Assembly: GCA_023091735.1 (NCBI GenBank)
Contig: JALKBU010000134.1
Coordinates: 1-64,000 of the forward strand
Length of the DNA stretch: 64,000 nt
Reading direction: 5' to 3'
Origin: Trichomonas tenax
Lineage: Eukaryota > Parabasalia > Trichomonadida > Trichomonadidae
Shown here: piece by piece, positions 9,901 to 17,950 of the stretch
How the letters are laid out: the number at the start of each line of letters is the position of its first letter
Numbering within the stretch: position 1 is the first letter of the stretch
Program-made: the position numbers and the translations under genes
Notes under the pieces: model-generated
Databases searched by the model: none
The model's input: the letters and a program-made list of their open reading frames with translations, nothing else
What the model was told of the DNA's origin: nothing

Positions 9901-10144
9901 TCAAAGGAGTGTGAAATACAATCAATGTCTGTAAATTTTTGCAATCTTTGAGAAATTCAAGGTCCACTACATCCTGCTCAATGATTCTGAGCTCAGTAAG
10001 ACCAGGAAATGGCGAAAAATCAGGTTGAACAGGTAAATCATAGTGAAAACACTCCAAAGTCTTCACCATTTCTGGAGTTTTCTTGAATTGTTCGATATCA
10101 ATCTGGTTGTCATGCAGTAATTCTTCGAGAGTCGGTTGCTGCAT
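6965..10144 (-). CDS. Large leucine-rich-repeat protein (SDS22-type repeats)
   Basis: A 1059-residue protein made almost entirely of 22-23-residue leucine-rich repeats of the SDS22 type (for example LKFLSLPFNEITTVRNLPEF and LDLSKNNIS), arranged in three blocks: about 40-240, 480-690 and 760-1000. The blocks are separated by an insert at 250-470 that has no repeat and may be a separate helical/mixed domain. The C-terminus ends in a basic proline-rich tail (SPKGAPPQPTPNQVLPPL..KKKTLRFPRQ). There is no signal peptide or membrane segment, so it is probably an intracellular scaffold, perhaps cytoskeletal. The function is unknown. The ATG at 10144 is the only reasonable start. Confidence 0.85.
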   Translation of the reverse strand: MQQPTLEELLHDNQIDIEQFKKTPEMVKTLECFHYDLPVQPDFSPFPGLTELRIIEQDVVDLEFLKDCKNLQTLIVFHTPLRDVSGLKYSPYIKQLILEGNKIMEFPDISNFEDLVELNVASNPIKEIKEFPHNESLQILNLSSIELSYLSDTIVNLPNIYKLQIANNNLHDYSLFKTLAQLPKLTELYLYDPIYDENPICSFPNYDILPIALLPNLTILDTYKVNEKMKQLSQNRRKHAELYYLFEASSNMSIIYDQLEEFHSKANECLSSITYENQIDRELFSDVYNIIKDFDQIGIDLQEFYRQTSTTTFMTGGCITIEQIDTEDEQSRDIEDLVLKKCTPKENYTLYGVWKVTHTAALSEIEKEELVDPSKYEIVVPESLNDVIKWLSDWHHIQPTLEVQSSITVNAQTSVIFCDPRGKSGVLIPEYIAFFCESFDYASTEINRICSQIKENKIPQESISNDESLMNVGKSFELKDTLVNITLTNCGIKSLSQFAGLTNLKFLSLPFNEITTVRNLPEFPSLDVLDISYNRVSTIPDLLPDSDAAADSVKLFIFFGNPICTPRTIALSMNFFRNSASIINEPKIPLYVPLEAPSDVFLTSVFPPGIQLEQISSLDFRNQCLVTLAPLSQLPALKILYASDNMLKAIDFTSKTLTFADLSLNNIQNFPTEQNFPSLETLLLNGNQISKLSRIENLLALFISDNQVEDLISEELFPNLVSLCCNGNPFLKNYNDIRIIFGLSKLKMLNGTRITPAIAQKAKNMYTGVLFAESNSQLFKAGTTTMSLAERGLKDVNSLKSDTLIDLDLSKNNISTITWLSTSVPRLQKLNLSNNSMLLFDFVQFIPRLRYLDLSFNKITDDILACLQNTSFSSLQTLIIANNNIKGIDAFPTKTFPNLETLSLAHNYINRVGPGAFAHPKLSIIDLSYNSLKKLDNIASQQIAALDLSHNRIPCVDEVEKLRPCTQLLKFAFNDNNLTQRISPRIRILSILRSVKEMDGKPVTESDLNQVRIITEQMTGTPILSARSPKGAPPQPTPNQVLPPLQGGMKKKTLRFPRQ

Positions 10145-10705
10145 TATAAAACAGATTTTTTTATAACAATTTTATCGTTATCGGCATTTTTTGTTGTCCA
10201 AAGATTTTGAAAATTTGACATGAAATTTATTATTTACAGCCAATGCCTATGTTAAACATCGCAAAATTTAAAAATTTACATGAAAATCTCCAAAATGAAT
10301 CATTTTATCGTATTAAAATTACATGTTACAATGATTTTGAATTGATGAAAAATATTAAACAATTTGAATGTTATCTTTTGATATTTAGGGAAAAAGTGCG
10401 TATAGAAAAGCTAAATTTCAAAGATCATCAAGATTTACAAGATTCAATTTGATGTTTGGAATAATCTCATAATTAAAGATGTTAGCTTTAGAAGATATGC
10501 TATCCTATGTCATAGCAATAGTTTTGTGAATGTAAAAGACTCAATGACCCGAACAAATCAATCTCGAAATTTTGATGAAAAGAACATCAATCGGAAGAAA
10601 TTTAAAATTTAGCGCAAAGTTATATATGATTAAGCGATTCCCGCAAAATAAAGGTCTTTTTTATTTTTAGGTCTAAAAAAAATAAAAAAACAATCAATTT
10701 CGATA
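10145..10705. other. Divergent intergenic region
   Basis: Spacer between the LRR gene (minus) and the Rpn10 gene (plus). A 69-codon frame at 10243-10452 is present but Asn/Lys/Ile-rich with no recognisable motif. I see nothing else. Confidence 0.4.
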
Positions 10706-11500
10706 ATGGATACAAGAACACGCGCGTTGATGATCCTAGTCGATAATTCTCCATCATCTATCAACCAGGACTTCACTCCAAATAGATTGGGCGCACAGAC
10801 GACATGCGTTGAGCGCCTAGCGCAAAATTATAGAGATTTAAATTCAAATAGCCAAGTTGGCGTTATAACAATGTCTGGGCCTGAGTTTGGAATACGATCG
10901 TCACTAACATCGAACTCTAAATTCTTGAATAATTCAATCCGTAATATAAAAACAGGGACACAACCAATTGATATCCTTCTCGCCGTGAAAATTGCAATAC
11001 TGGCACTCAAAAATTGCAATGTGCAGCCATCAGAAAGGAAAATTCTTATTTTTGTTGCATCAGATGGACAAATGAACGAAGAAATTGCTCACACCATAGA
11101 AACTTTGGCCAGTCAGCGTAATGTATTGATTGATATTGTTATTTTAGGAGAAGATGTACATAATATTGATATATTGAGCAAAATTAATCCAAACAAACCA
11201 AACTCCTATTTCTTACATTTGACGTTCTGTCCTCCACTTGTTGCTGATGCCGTTTTGGCAACAGGAATGGGAATTAAAAGAGAGGAATTGCTTCCTTACA
11301 TGAATCCTAAACAATCCAGGTCTGGCCCCGAGTTTAGTAACTCAACAAATGCCGCTCGTTATAAAGAAAATCCTGAATGGTTTACATGTGACATTCAAAG
11401 TATGATTGATGTTAAAGTTCGAAAACCAGGCCAGCAGAAGTCCACTCCACAAAAGGATCAAAAGAAAGGCAGACGTAATCCTAAGATGAAAGATTCATGA
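10706..11500 (+). CDS. RPN10: 26S proteasome regulatory subunit Rpn10 (von Willebrand A domain), apparently lacking UIM
   Basis: 264 residues. Residues 1-190 form the vWA domain with hallmarks of Rpn10/PSMD4: ILVDNSPSS near the start, TPNRLGAQ, the VGVITMSGP strand, LLAVKIAILALKN, ILIFVASDG and IDIVILGED. In the proteasome this domain locks lid to base. Rpn10 normally continues with one or more ubiquitin-interacting motifs (LALAL-type helices). Here the segment after 200 contains no acidic UIM and ends in a lysine/glutamine-rich basic tail (KSTPQKDQKKGRRNPKMK). If the start and end are right, this copy keeps the structural role but not the ubiquitin receptor motif. Confidence 0.85.
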   Translation: MDTRTRALMILVDNSPSSINQDFTPNRLGAQTTCVERLAQNYRDLNSNSQVGVITMSGPEFGIRSSLTSNSKFLNNSIRNIKTGTQPIDILLAVKIAILALKNCNVQPSERKILIFVASDGQMNEEIAHTIETLASQRNVLIDIVILGEDVHNIDILSKINPNKPNSYFLHLTFCPPLVADAVLATGMGIKREELLPYMNPKQSRSGPEFSNSTNAARYKENPEWFTCDIQSMIDVKVRKPGQQKSTPQKDQKKGRRNPKMKDS

Positions 11501-11647
11501 AATTTTATATCAAAAATATGATATTACGTGTTATCAACTTAATATTATCATAAATATTTTCCATGTAGTTTAATTGACAATGATGTTTTTGTAATATTAT
11601 TTGTTATTGAATTCAAAAATGAAAAAATTATGTGTTTTTTACAATAT

Positions 11648-12183
11648 TTACTGGATTGACTGTGCGAGCCAATGGAAACCGTCTGCTATTCCTGTTCCAT
11701 CAAGGGCAGAACAATTCTGTATTTGCCAATTCCTATTCCTAATAGAATGGAGCTCTAATTCTGTAGTGATTTCATCCGCATTCATTGCAGTTGCTAAATC
11801 TTGCTTGTTTGCAAATATCAACAGTGGAACTCCTGGTATTTTGTCATCTTGCAGTAATGCCGCTAATTCTAATCCAGTCTCATACATTCTACGACGATCA
11901 GCGCTATCAATTACCCAAACGATGCCTATAATTTTATCGAAGTAATTTGACCATTGAGATCTTAATGTCTGCTGGCCTCCGATATCCCATATCGAGAAAT
12001 CGATGCCTTCTATCTGTGTTTGAGTAATATTGTAACCGCGCGTTGGTGCAACTGTGTGAATACTTCCGTTAGTTAGTTTGTTTAAGATAGACGTCTTGCC
12101 AGCGTTATCTAAGCCTAAAAATCTGATGTTAGAATTCAAACATACATTATTTTCTTCTTTTCTTTACTCTGCAAACCTCCCAT
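11648..12183 (-). CDS. ARL3: ARL3-like small GTPase with a 23-nt intron
   Basis: Two exons on the minus strand: 12146-12183 (38 nt) and 11648-12122 (475 nt), joined over the intron 12123-12145 to give 170 residues. Splicing creates the N-terminus MGGLQSKEKK followed by IIFLGLDNAGKTS (P-loop, residues 16-23). Further motifs are WDIGGQ (switch II), NKQD and CSALDG. The closest family is ARL3 (ETGLELAALL, WQIQNCSAL). ARL3 releases lipidated cargo in cilia, fitting a flagellate. Gly2 with Ser6 fits an N-myristoylation signal, encoded only by exon 1. Without splicing, the frame from ATG 12183 hits TGA inside the intron, and the best internal start would lose the amphipathic N-terminus. ARL2 is the alternative name. 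Confidence 0.9.
12123..12145 (-). other. Ultra-short spliceosomal intron (23 nt)
   Basis: On the minus strand the element begins GTATGTTT and ends TCTAACATCAG, i.e. a GTATGT donor with a branch-point sequence fused to the acceptor, as known for short trichomonad introns. Its removal joins AT|A to keep frame, and restores a canonical ARF-family N-terminus with a myristoylatable glycine. It contains an in-frame TGA when unspliced. Splicing is inferred, not observed. Confidence 0.9.
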
Positions 12184-12566
12184 CTTTATAAATATAAAAA
12201 AAAATTTTTGAAACCGTTTCAACATTTTTTCTTTTATCATTTTTCGCATAAATCTGAACTCTATTAATGCAATGCAGCAATTTTTACCTTTTAATTTTTG
12301 AATTTTTGCAATATTTTCATTTTCAAATTATATTTTTTTCAAAATCAATCAAAATGCTTCAAAGTATAATCATTATAGAAGTCGTTGTGTTCAAATATAG
12401 AAGGGTGAAACTAGAGGTGAAATTTATTTTTTGTTAATGCTGAATTTAGTGAAATAAACAATAAAGACAGTAATAACTCGCGGAAGCAAACATATGATAA
12501 AATAAAGAGGGAAAGATTTGGTGAAATAATATTATTTTGGTTCAAATTCGACTTGCTAAGAAGAAT
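12184..12566. other. Intergenic spacer
   Basis: AT-rich region between ARL3 and DNAAF1, both on the minus strand. It would hold the ARL3 promoter; no clear TCAYTW motif is adjacent to the start. Nothing else seen. Confidence 0.4.
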
Positions 12567-13493
12567 TTAAACCAATTTTGAGTCTTCGCCATCACCTTCA
12601 CTTGATGAAACACGAATAATATCTTCGGAACTGATGCTGATCAAATTTCTCGAGGAAGAACTGTCAGAATCTGAGTTATCTGATGACCACAGCTCTGGGT
12701 GATCCTCGATAGACTGTCCTGCTTCAATTACAGCCTTTCGCTGAATGTTACGGAATTTTAAACCATTACTTTCCTTCATGTGTAATTTCTCTTGTTTTAT
12801 GGTTTCCTTCATCTTTATCTCAGCCTCATATCCGCCAGTAGCCCAAGCGTTGACGAGACGACGTTCATCGAGTCCAACCGGTGAATCGTCCAAAAATCGA
12901 AGTTCTTTGTTAGCTGAGATGATATGTCTGCGGTAATCAGCCATAGTTCTGACAATTGGATTGCCCGTACTTCTCAACACGCGCAAATTCGGTATTTTTT
13001 GTAAATATTCAATGCATTTTTCGTCTTCTATGCCGTTATCTGTTATGTTTAGAACAGACAGCTCAGGGACTTCAGCGAGGCCCGCAAGAGAGTCAAGATG
13101 GCAAAGTTTATTGTGATCAATTTCTAATGTAGTAAGGTTTGGGACTCCTTTGAGCCCAGAAATGTGTGTAATGAAGTTATTTGACAAAACTAGAGTCTTT
13201 AGCGATGTCAAATCGTCCAATCCTGAAATAACATCGATATTATTATTTTGTAAATAGAGCATTACGAGATTTTTAAGGTTTGAAAGTCCCTCAATTATCT
13301 TTATGCTGTTGTTGTTGAGCCACAGTGCCTTAAGATTGACAAATGGATCGAGATTTTGAATCTGAGTGAATGATCTGTAATGCAAGTACAATACTTCGTT
13401 CAGCTCCGGTGAATTGACGCAGCCGCAGTTTTTCTTCAGAGCCTTGTCTATTGCTTTCTTCGTTATTGGAAATTCTTGTGAAGAAGCAGTCAT
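12567..13493 (-). CDS. DNAAF1: Dynein axonemal assembly factor 1 (DNAAF1/LRRC50/ODA7)
   Basis: 308 residues. The N-terminal half matches DNAAF1 closely: LNEVLYLHYRSF, LKALWLNNNSIKIIEGL, LVMLYLQNNNI, LKTLVLSNNFI, then a longer repeat with LSVLNITDNGIEDEKCI and LRVLRSTGNPIV, an LRR cap (DYRRHIISANKELRFLDDSPV), and the family signature NAWATGGYEAE. The C-terminal 70 residues are an acidic/Ser-rich tail (SSDNSDSDSSSS). DNAAF1 is a cytoplasmic co-chaperone factor that pre-assembles outer dynein arms, so the gene marks a motile flagellate. The protein is shorter than vertebrate versions, keeping mainly the LRR part, as in many protists. Confidence 0.9.
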   Translation of the reverse strand: MTASSQEFPITKKAIDKALKKNCGCVNSPELNEVLYLHYRSFTQIQNLDPFVNLKALWLNNNSIKIIEGLSNLKNLVMLYLQNNNIDVISGLDDLTSLKTLVLSNNFITHISGLKGVPNLTTLEIDHNKLCHLDSLAGLAEVPELSVLNITDNGIEDEKCIEYLQKIPNLRVLRSTGNPIVRTMADYRRHIISANKELRFLDDSPVGLDERRLVNAWATGGYEAEIKMKETIKQEKLHMKESNGLKFRNIQRKAVIEAGQSIEDHPELWSSDNSDSDSSSSRNLISISSEDIIRVSSSEGDGEDSKLV

Positions 13494-13627
13494 TCTTTTT
13501 TTTTTTGATAATAAAATAAATAAAATCTAGAAATTAGTTATATTTTTATGCTTCACATTCAAAACAAATCAAAAATACGAAAAATGTAAAGAATTTGTAA
13601 ATTCTGAACAAAAATTAAGGTTGAATT

Positions 13628-14287
13628 TTTTCCCGTTGACTTTTTTGAGTTTTGCGATTTTTAACGAGTAAACCCCCTATCAAGCCAAACTGAGAAGACA
13701 TTTACGTGCTTTTCAGGGGTGCTGAGTATGTTTATAGCATTTGCTTGCCTATTTAACTTGAGGATCTCCATGCCTCAATGAGATTTGAGCGAATTTTGAC
13801 ATGTAAAATAACGAAAGTCACCATTTTTAACACTTATTATCTAATATTTGTCATGTAAAGTCGACAATTTGATATGTAATATTACCAATGAGCAAATTAT
13901 GTGTGAACTTGAGGTTGCATAACGTTAGGTATGCTCGATGTATGAGCAAAGGAATGACGTTTGACTCCTGCGCGTAGCGTATTTTTTCTTTTCTATTTTT
14001 TGATTTTTCTAGGGGAACTCCAGCAAAAATAAGCGAGCGAACGCTATAATAGTGAGATGTATTTGTTATAATCATCAAAGAGATTCATAACAGAAGCACA
14101 TTAATGATTTGTAATGGGTTTCTGTTTGTAATCATATCATGATTAAGTAATACCCTGCTGAGATCATGAAACAGATTGCACCACTAGAATCAGCACACCC
14201 AAAAAGCACGTAAATGTTTCATCAGATTCGTCCAGGAAGGGGGTTACTCGTTAAAAATCGCAAAACTCAAAAAGGTCAACGAGAAAA
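13628..14287. mobile_element. MITE-like element with long terminal inverted repeats, about 660 bp
   Basis: The left end (13628-13724) and right end (14190-14287) are inverted copies. The outer 45 bases are nearly identical: CGTTGAC, TTTTTGAGTTTTGCGATTTT, AACGAGTAA and CCCCCT on the left are mirrored by AGGGGG, TTACTCGTT, AAAATCGCAAAACTCAAAAA and GTCAACG on the right. After a looser stretch, ACATTTACGTGCTTTT on the left is mirrored by AAAAGCACGTAAATGT on the right. The interior is unrelated and codes for no transposase. I find no convincing target-site duplication. It sits in the divergent promoter region between DNAAF1 and the coiled-coil gene. Confidence 0.8.
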
Positions 14288-14470
14288 AAGTGGAGCCAAA
14301 AATTAATGTCTATGAGGCCCAAAAACGTGATTTCTGTGTTTAGAAGCTTATACGGAGATGGACTTTAGCAGAATAAAGATTTTACATTCATTATATCATA
14401 AAAACAGCGAATTTTTGCGAAAATATGCAATAAAACTCAATAGAACACCTAAATATCGGATAATTTTGCA

Positions 14471-15706
14471 ATGAAAAACCCAAAATCTTATATAAAAATG
14501 GAAACGGACGACGAGCGAAAACTAACGAGACTCGTGAGAGAGCTCTGCGGCGGGAAACCAGTGTCAGAGGTCAATCCCAAGATCATTCCTCAAGTGATTG
14601 AGGCGATAGAACAACACAAACAGACAGCAATTGCAAATGGACAGGTTGAAAGAGTCAGAAAGCTGCAATCAATTATGGCTGATCTGTCGAAGATCGACAA
14701 AAAGCGCAAATCTATTGGAAAATCTAGATCTCGAAGTGAAAAATCTACACCAAGAACACCTAATCCTGAAACAGAGACGCAAACTAAAGAAATCACACCT
14801 GCTGTTGTAGAATCTGTACTTGCGGACATTATGGATGGTTTTCCACTCGATGTCGCAGAGACATACTTACTTCCATCTTTGATTCAAGCCTCTCGTACTC
14901 ACGTTGATCAAGAGCTCTCTATAGGCAATTACAAAGAGGCGCAAAGATACGAAGATGTCGCAAATACGTTATTAGCACTTTCTAGCGAACGAGAAATCGA
15001 AATGAAAAAGAATGAGAAACGAGAAGCATTAGTTTACCAATTCACACAAGCAGAAGACGCGTTAAACAAAGAAAATGAAAACTTAAAACTCGCTTTAGAA
15101 GATCATGATGAAAACTCACGTGCTGCTGAAGAAGCATTAGATGCTGAGGAAGAAATGACACTCAGTGAACATGATGCAGTTACAGCAGGTGATCTTCCTG
15201 TCGAAAAATTGAAATTTTCACCAGCATTACTCAATTTACGTGAAACGGAGAAATTTTTGGTCTTAAGTCGTCGATTTGAGGAGGCTTCAGGCATCAAAGA
15301 TGAAGCAGATCAAAAAGAAATCGAAGAAGTGAGAGCAATACATCAAAAATATCTCAAGCAGAGAAAAATACAAAGGAACAAGTTAGTTGAAAACTTCAAC
15401 CAACGCAAAAAGTGTTTGATTGAGAAAAACGCACGCATACGCCAGAAAATTGAGCAAGATCACAAGGCAGAACTTGCTGCACTTGAAAGAGCTGTGGAAA
15501 ACTGGCGCGCAAGGATCATCGAGTTTGATAAGAACCTGGAAGCGCAGAATATTCCAATAAGCGAACCAAAAAAGACAACAAGGACTTTTATGACGCAGCG
15601 TACGCCGCCATTATCTGCAAATAGGACACCACGACCAGCAACACAAACACGTGCGATTCGTCCATCAACATCTCGTCTGGCGAAGCTTGCTGTGAAAAGA
15701 AAATAA
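14471..15706 (+). CDS. Coiled-coil protein, function unknown
   Basis: 411 residues. It has an N-terminal helical module (about 10-75, RLVRELCGGKPVSEV), a basic Ser/Thr-rich linker (75-115), a second similar helical module (115-185, VVESVLADIMDGFPLDVAETYLLPSLI), a long coiled coil (190-360), and a basic Thr/Pro/Arg-rich tail (370-411). The two helical modules resemble each other in register (EL/DI..G.PV/L..V/VAE), suggesting an internal duplication. No enzyme motif or membrane segment is present, so a cytoskeletal or scaffold role is likely. The ATG at 14471 is used; a second in-frame ATG (14498, METDDERK) is also plausible. Confidence 0.7.
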   Translation: MKNPKSYIKMETDDERKLTRLVRELCGGKPVSEVNPKIIPQVIEAIEQHKQTAIANGQVERVRKLQSIMADLSKIDKKRKSIGKSRSRSEKSTPRTPNPETETQTKEITPAVVESVLADIMDGFPLDVAETYLLPSLIQASRTHVDQELSIGNYKEAQRYEDVANTLLALSSEREIEMKKNEKREALVYQFTQAEDALNKENENLKLALEDHDENSRAAEEALDAEEEMTLSEHDAVTAGDLPVEKLKFSPALLNLRETEKFLVLSRRFEEASGIKDEADQKEIEEVRAIHQKYLKQRKIQRNKLVENFNQRKKCLIEKNARIRQKIEQDHKAELAALERAVENWRARIIEFDKNLEAQNIPISEPKKTTRTFMTQRTPPLSANRTPRPATQTRAIRPSTSRLAKLAVKRK

Positions 15707-16772
15707 TTTTATTACTTATTTTGTATTTTATATATAGATATTTGTTAATAAATTACTATTGTTTGTTTTCTAATTTCGATTTGTTTTGATCAAATGGTAT
15801 TATTACCTCTATTTGAGTTCAATTTTTCGGTTTTGTGATGAAAAAATCAATAACTTTTGTTCATTTTATATGAAACGCTATAGGAGATGTCAATATACAT
15901 CGTTCCATATGACAAAAAAGCTTTAAATACATTCATAAAATAAAATTTGTTGATCTTCACATGGAGCCTTAAAATCAAACGAGATGTACCGGATCGACGG
16001 ACGGAGCTATCACCGTGGATGAGGTTCTCCGCTGCGCCTTAGAGCCGTGAACCTAATAAAAGCAAAATGGAAGGACCACCAAACAGGATTTTAATTTTGG
16101 ATTTCGGTCGAAATATGTGTATGTTTGCGGTTTATATCATCATAACGAAGAAAAAACATTGTACGTTCTGTGCCCAACCAACTTATTGAAATTATTGCAA
16201 AAAAGGAAATTGGAAAACATTCTTTGGATGATCCAAATATGCAATATTAATTTTAGAATATTTCTCACAAAATAAAAAATCCAATTGGATTTGAGTATTG
16301 AAAAATCATATTTCGAGAGAATCATAAAATATCTCTTATATGGACATAAATAGGAACTAAATTTTAACCCCAAAAAAGATATCTTCTTAAAAACAAATTT
16401 TATGATGTTAAAATTGAGAGTTTATTGAAATAATTGAAAAATTATCAAAATTGAAAACTTCTAGATTTGAGAGAACATTGAAAAGAAGTGTTAATTCAAT
16501 GTAATCCAGAAAAATGGAATTGCTTTTATTACCTATGTTCCAGTGAGCTCTATTTTCACTTTTATTTTGATTGTCGCTTTATTTGCGATAATCGTAATAT
16601 AATGATGAGAACAGCATAAATAGACATAGACAAATAAAAATAAACTTAAAATTGAAAGCCACGCTCCAAAAGTTTTCAATTCACTCTCAATGCAATTTTT
16701 ATATTCTATTTATGGTTCTATATTTGGTTTTTAAAAACGATTTTTTTTTGAGAACATAAATATTAAATAAAA
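15707..16772. other. Long intergenic region with a GC-rich island
   Basis: About 1 kb without an intact gene. A conspicuous GC-rich island at 15988-16053 contains CGGATCGACGGACGGAG, CACCGTGGATGAGG and a GGTTC/GAACC inverted pair (16023-16027 with 16049-16053). A short open stretch at 16157-16255 (plus strand, reading IVRSVPNQLIEIIAKK) looks coding-like but has no start and stops at once, so it may be a gene relic. Confidence 0.4.
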
Positions 16773-17942
16773 ATGGAGGAATGTGTAACAGCGAACTATG
16801 AGCCTAGATTTAAGATCGGAGACGGAGGCTTCTCTCAGGTCTTCTTCGCCACGCATAAGGCGACGGGCCAAAGAGTTGCAATCAAAAAGATTTCTAAATA
16901 CACACATAATGAAGACGGAAAGCAAATGGATAGAATACGACACGAAATCGAAATACTCAAAAGCGCGAAGCATCCTTTCATCTCAGAACTTTACGAAGTC
17001 ATCGAAACTGATAATTTTACTTACATAATTATGGAGTATCTTCAAAATGGTACTTTGTTAAACAGCATAAAAGAAAACGGTCCATTCATCGAAGATGATG
17101 CCTCCACAATTTTTGCCCAGTTAAACATTGTTATGCATTATTTACAGACTACATGCAAAGTTGTACATCGTGATATTAAAGCAGAAAATATATTATTCGA
17201 CAATCACTATAACATTCGTCTCATTGATTTCGGACTTGCTGTACAAGATCAACCAATAATGAAAACACAATGCGGTTCTCCATCATATGCATCTCCAGAA
17301 ATGATTCTTGGCAAGCCATATGAGTTTTCATCTGATATCTGGAGCTGTGGCGTTGTTCTTTATGTTATGGTTGTTGGTCATCTTCCTTTCGAGGATCCTA
17401 ATATGACTAGATTGGCCCAAAAGATTATCTACAAAGAAGTAGAGTTCCCAAGTATATTATCAGAACAAGTTGTTGACCTTTTGAAAAAAATGTTGGCAAA
17501 GGATCCAACTGAGAGAATCAGCCTTGATGGAATATTCAACCATCCATGGGTCAGCGAGAAGATTCAATATGTCAAGAACAAAATCCAGAACTTTAAGTAC
17601 GATGAAAAAGCTATTTTCGATAGCATGCCAAAGATAAATGCAGAAGATGTTTATAAATCAATCAACAGCGGAGTAACCGATCAGAACACAATATCGTATA
17701 ATATTGCTAGAAGAGAATATATGTCGAACAACATTGCATCAATGAATGAAGAATTTAGCAATAGCAAGAAGAACAAGTTTTATAAAGAGGTTGTCGCATT
17801 ACCAAGACTGTTTGTTCCTCAACATGCAAAATCTCATGCAAAGAGAAGGTCTCTTCCAACAAAACATAACAGCACTAATATTAATGTGAATGCTATTTAC
17901 GTGCGCAGAAAAATACCGAGCGTTTTAATCAAGAATATTTAA
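16773..17942 (+). CDS. Serine/threonine protein kinase, CAMK-like (AMPK/SNF1-related)
   Basis: 389 residues. The kinase domain spans about 9-262 with intact catalytic elements: IGDGGFSQV loop (15-23), Lys38 in VAIKK, HRDIKAEN (132-139), DFG (152-154), a CGSPSYASPE activation-loop end, and DIWSCGVVLYVMVVGHLPF. The CGSPSY.SPE wording is typical of CAMK-like kinases such as AMPK/MARK relatives. The C-terminal 125 residues are basic and Asn/Ser-rich with no recognised UBA or KA1 domain. It should be an active cytosolic kinase. A terminal-inverted-repeat element begins eight bases past the stop codon. Confidence 0.9.
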   Translation: MEECVTANYEPRFKIGDGGFSQVFFATHKATGQRVAIKKISKYTHNEDGKQMDRIRHEIEILKSAKHPFISELYEVIETDNFTYIIMEYLQNGTLLNSIKENGPFIEDDASTIFAQLNIVMHYLQTTCKVVHRDIKAENILFDNHYNIRLIDFGLAVQDQPIMKTQCGSPSYASPEMILGKPYEFSSDIWSCGVVLYVMVVGHLPFEDPNMTRLAQKIIYKEVEFPSILSEQVVDLLKKMLAKDPTERISLDGIFNHPWVSEKIQYVKNKIQNFKYDEKAIFDSMPKINAEDVYKSINSGVTDQNTISYNIARREYMSNNIASMNEEFSNSKKNKFYKEVVALPRLFVPQHAKSHAKRRSLPTKHNSTNINVNAIYVRRKIPSVLIKNI

Positions 17943-17950
17943 TATTATTC

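Noticed and set aside
10243..10452. 69-codon frame upstream of Rpn10
   Set aside because: Asn/Lys/Ile-rich, no motif, no initiator; composition fits chance in AT-rich DNA.
13851..14078. 75-codon minus-strand frame inside the MITE-like element
   Set aside because: No transposase or other motif; lies within the non-coding centre of an inverted-repeat element.
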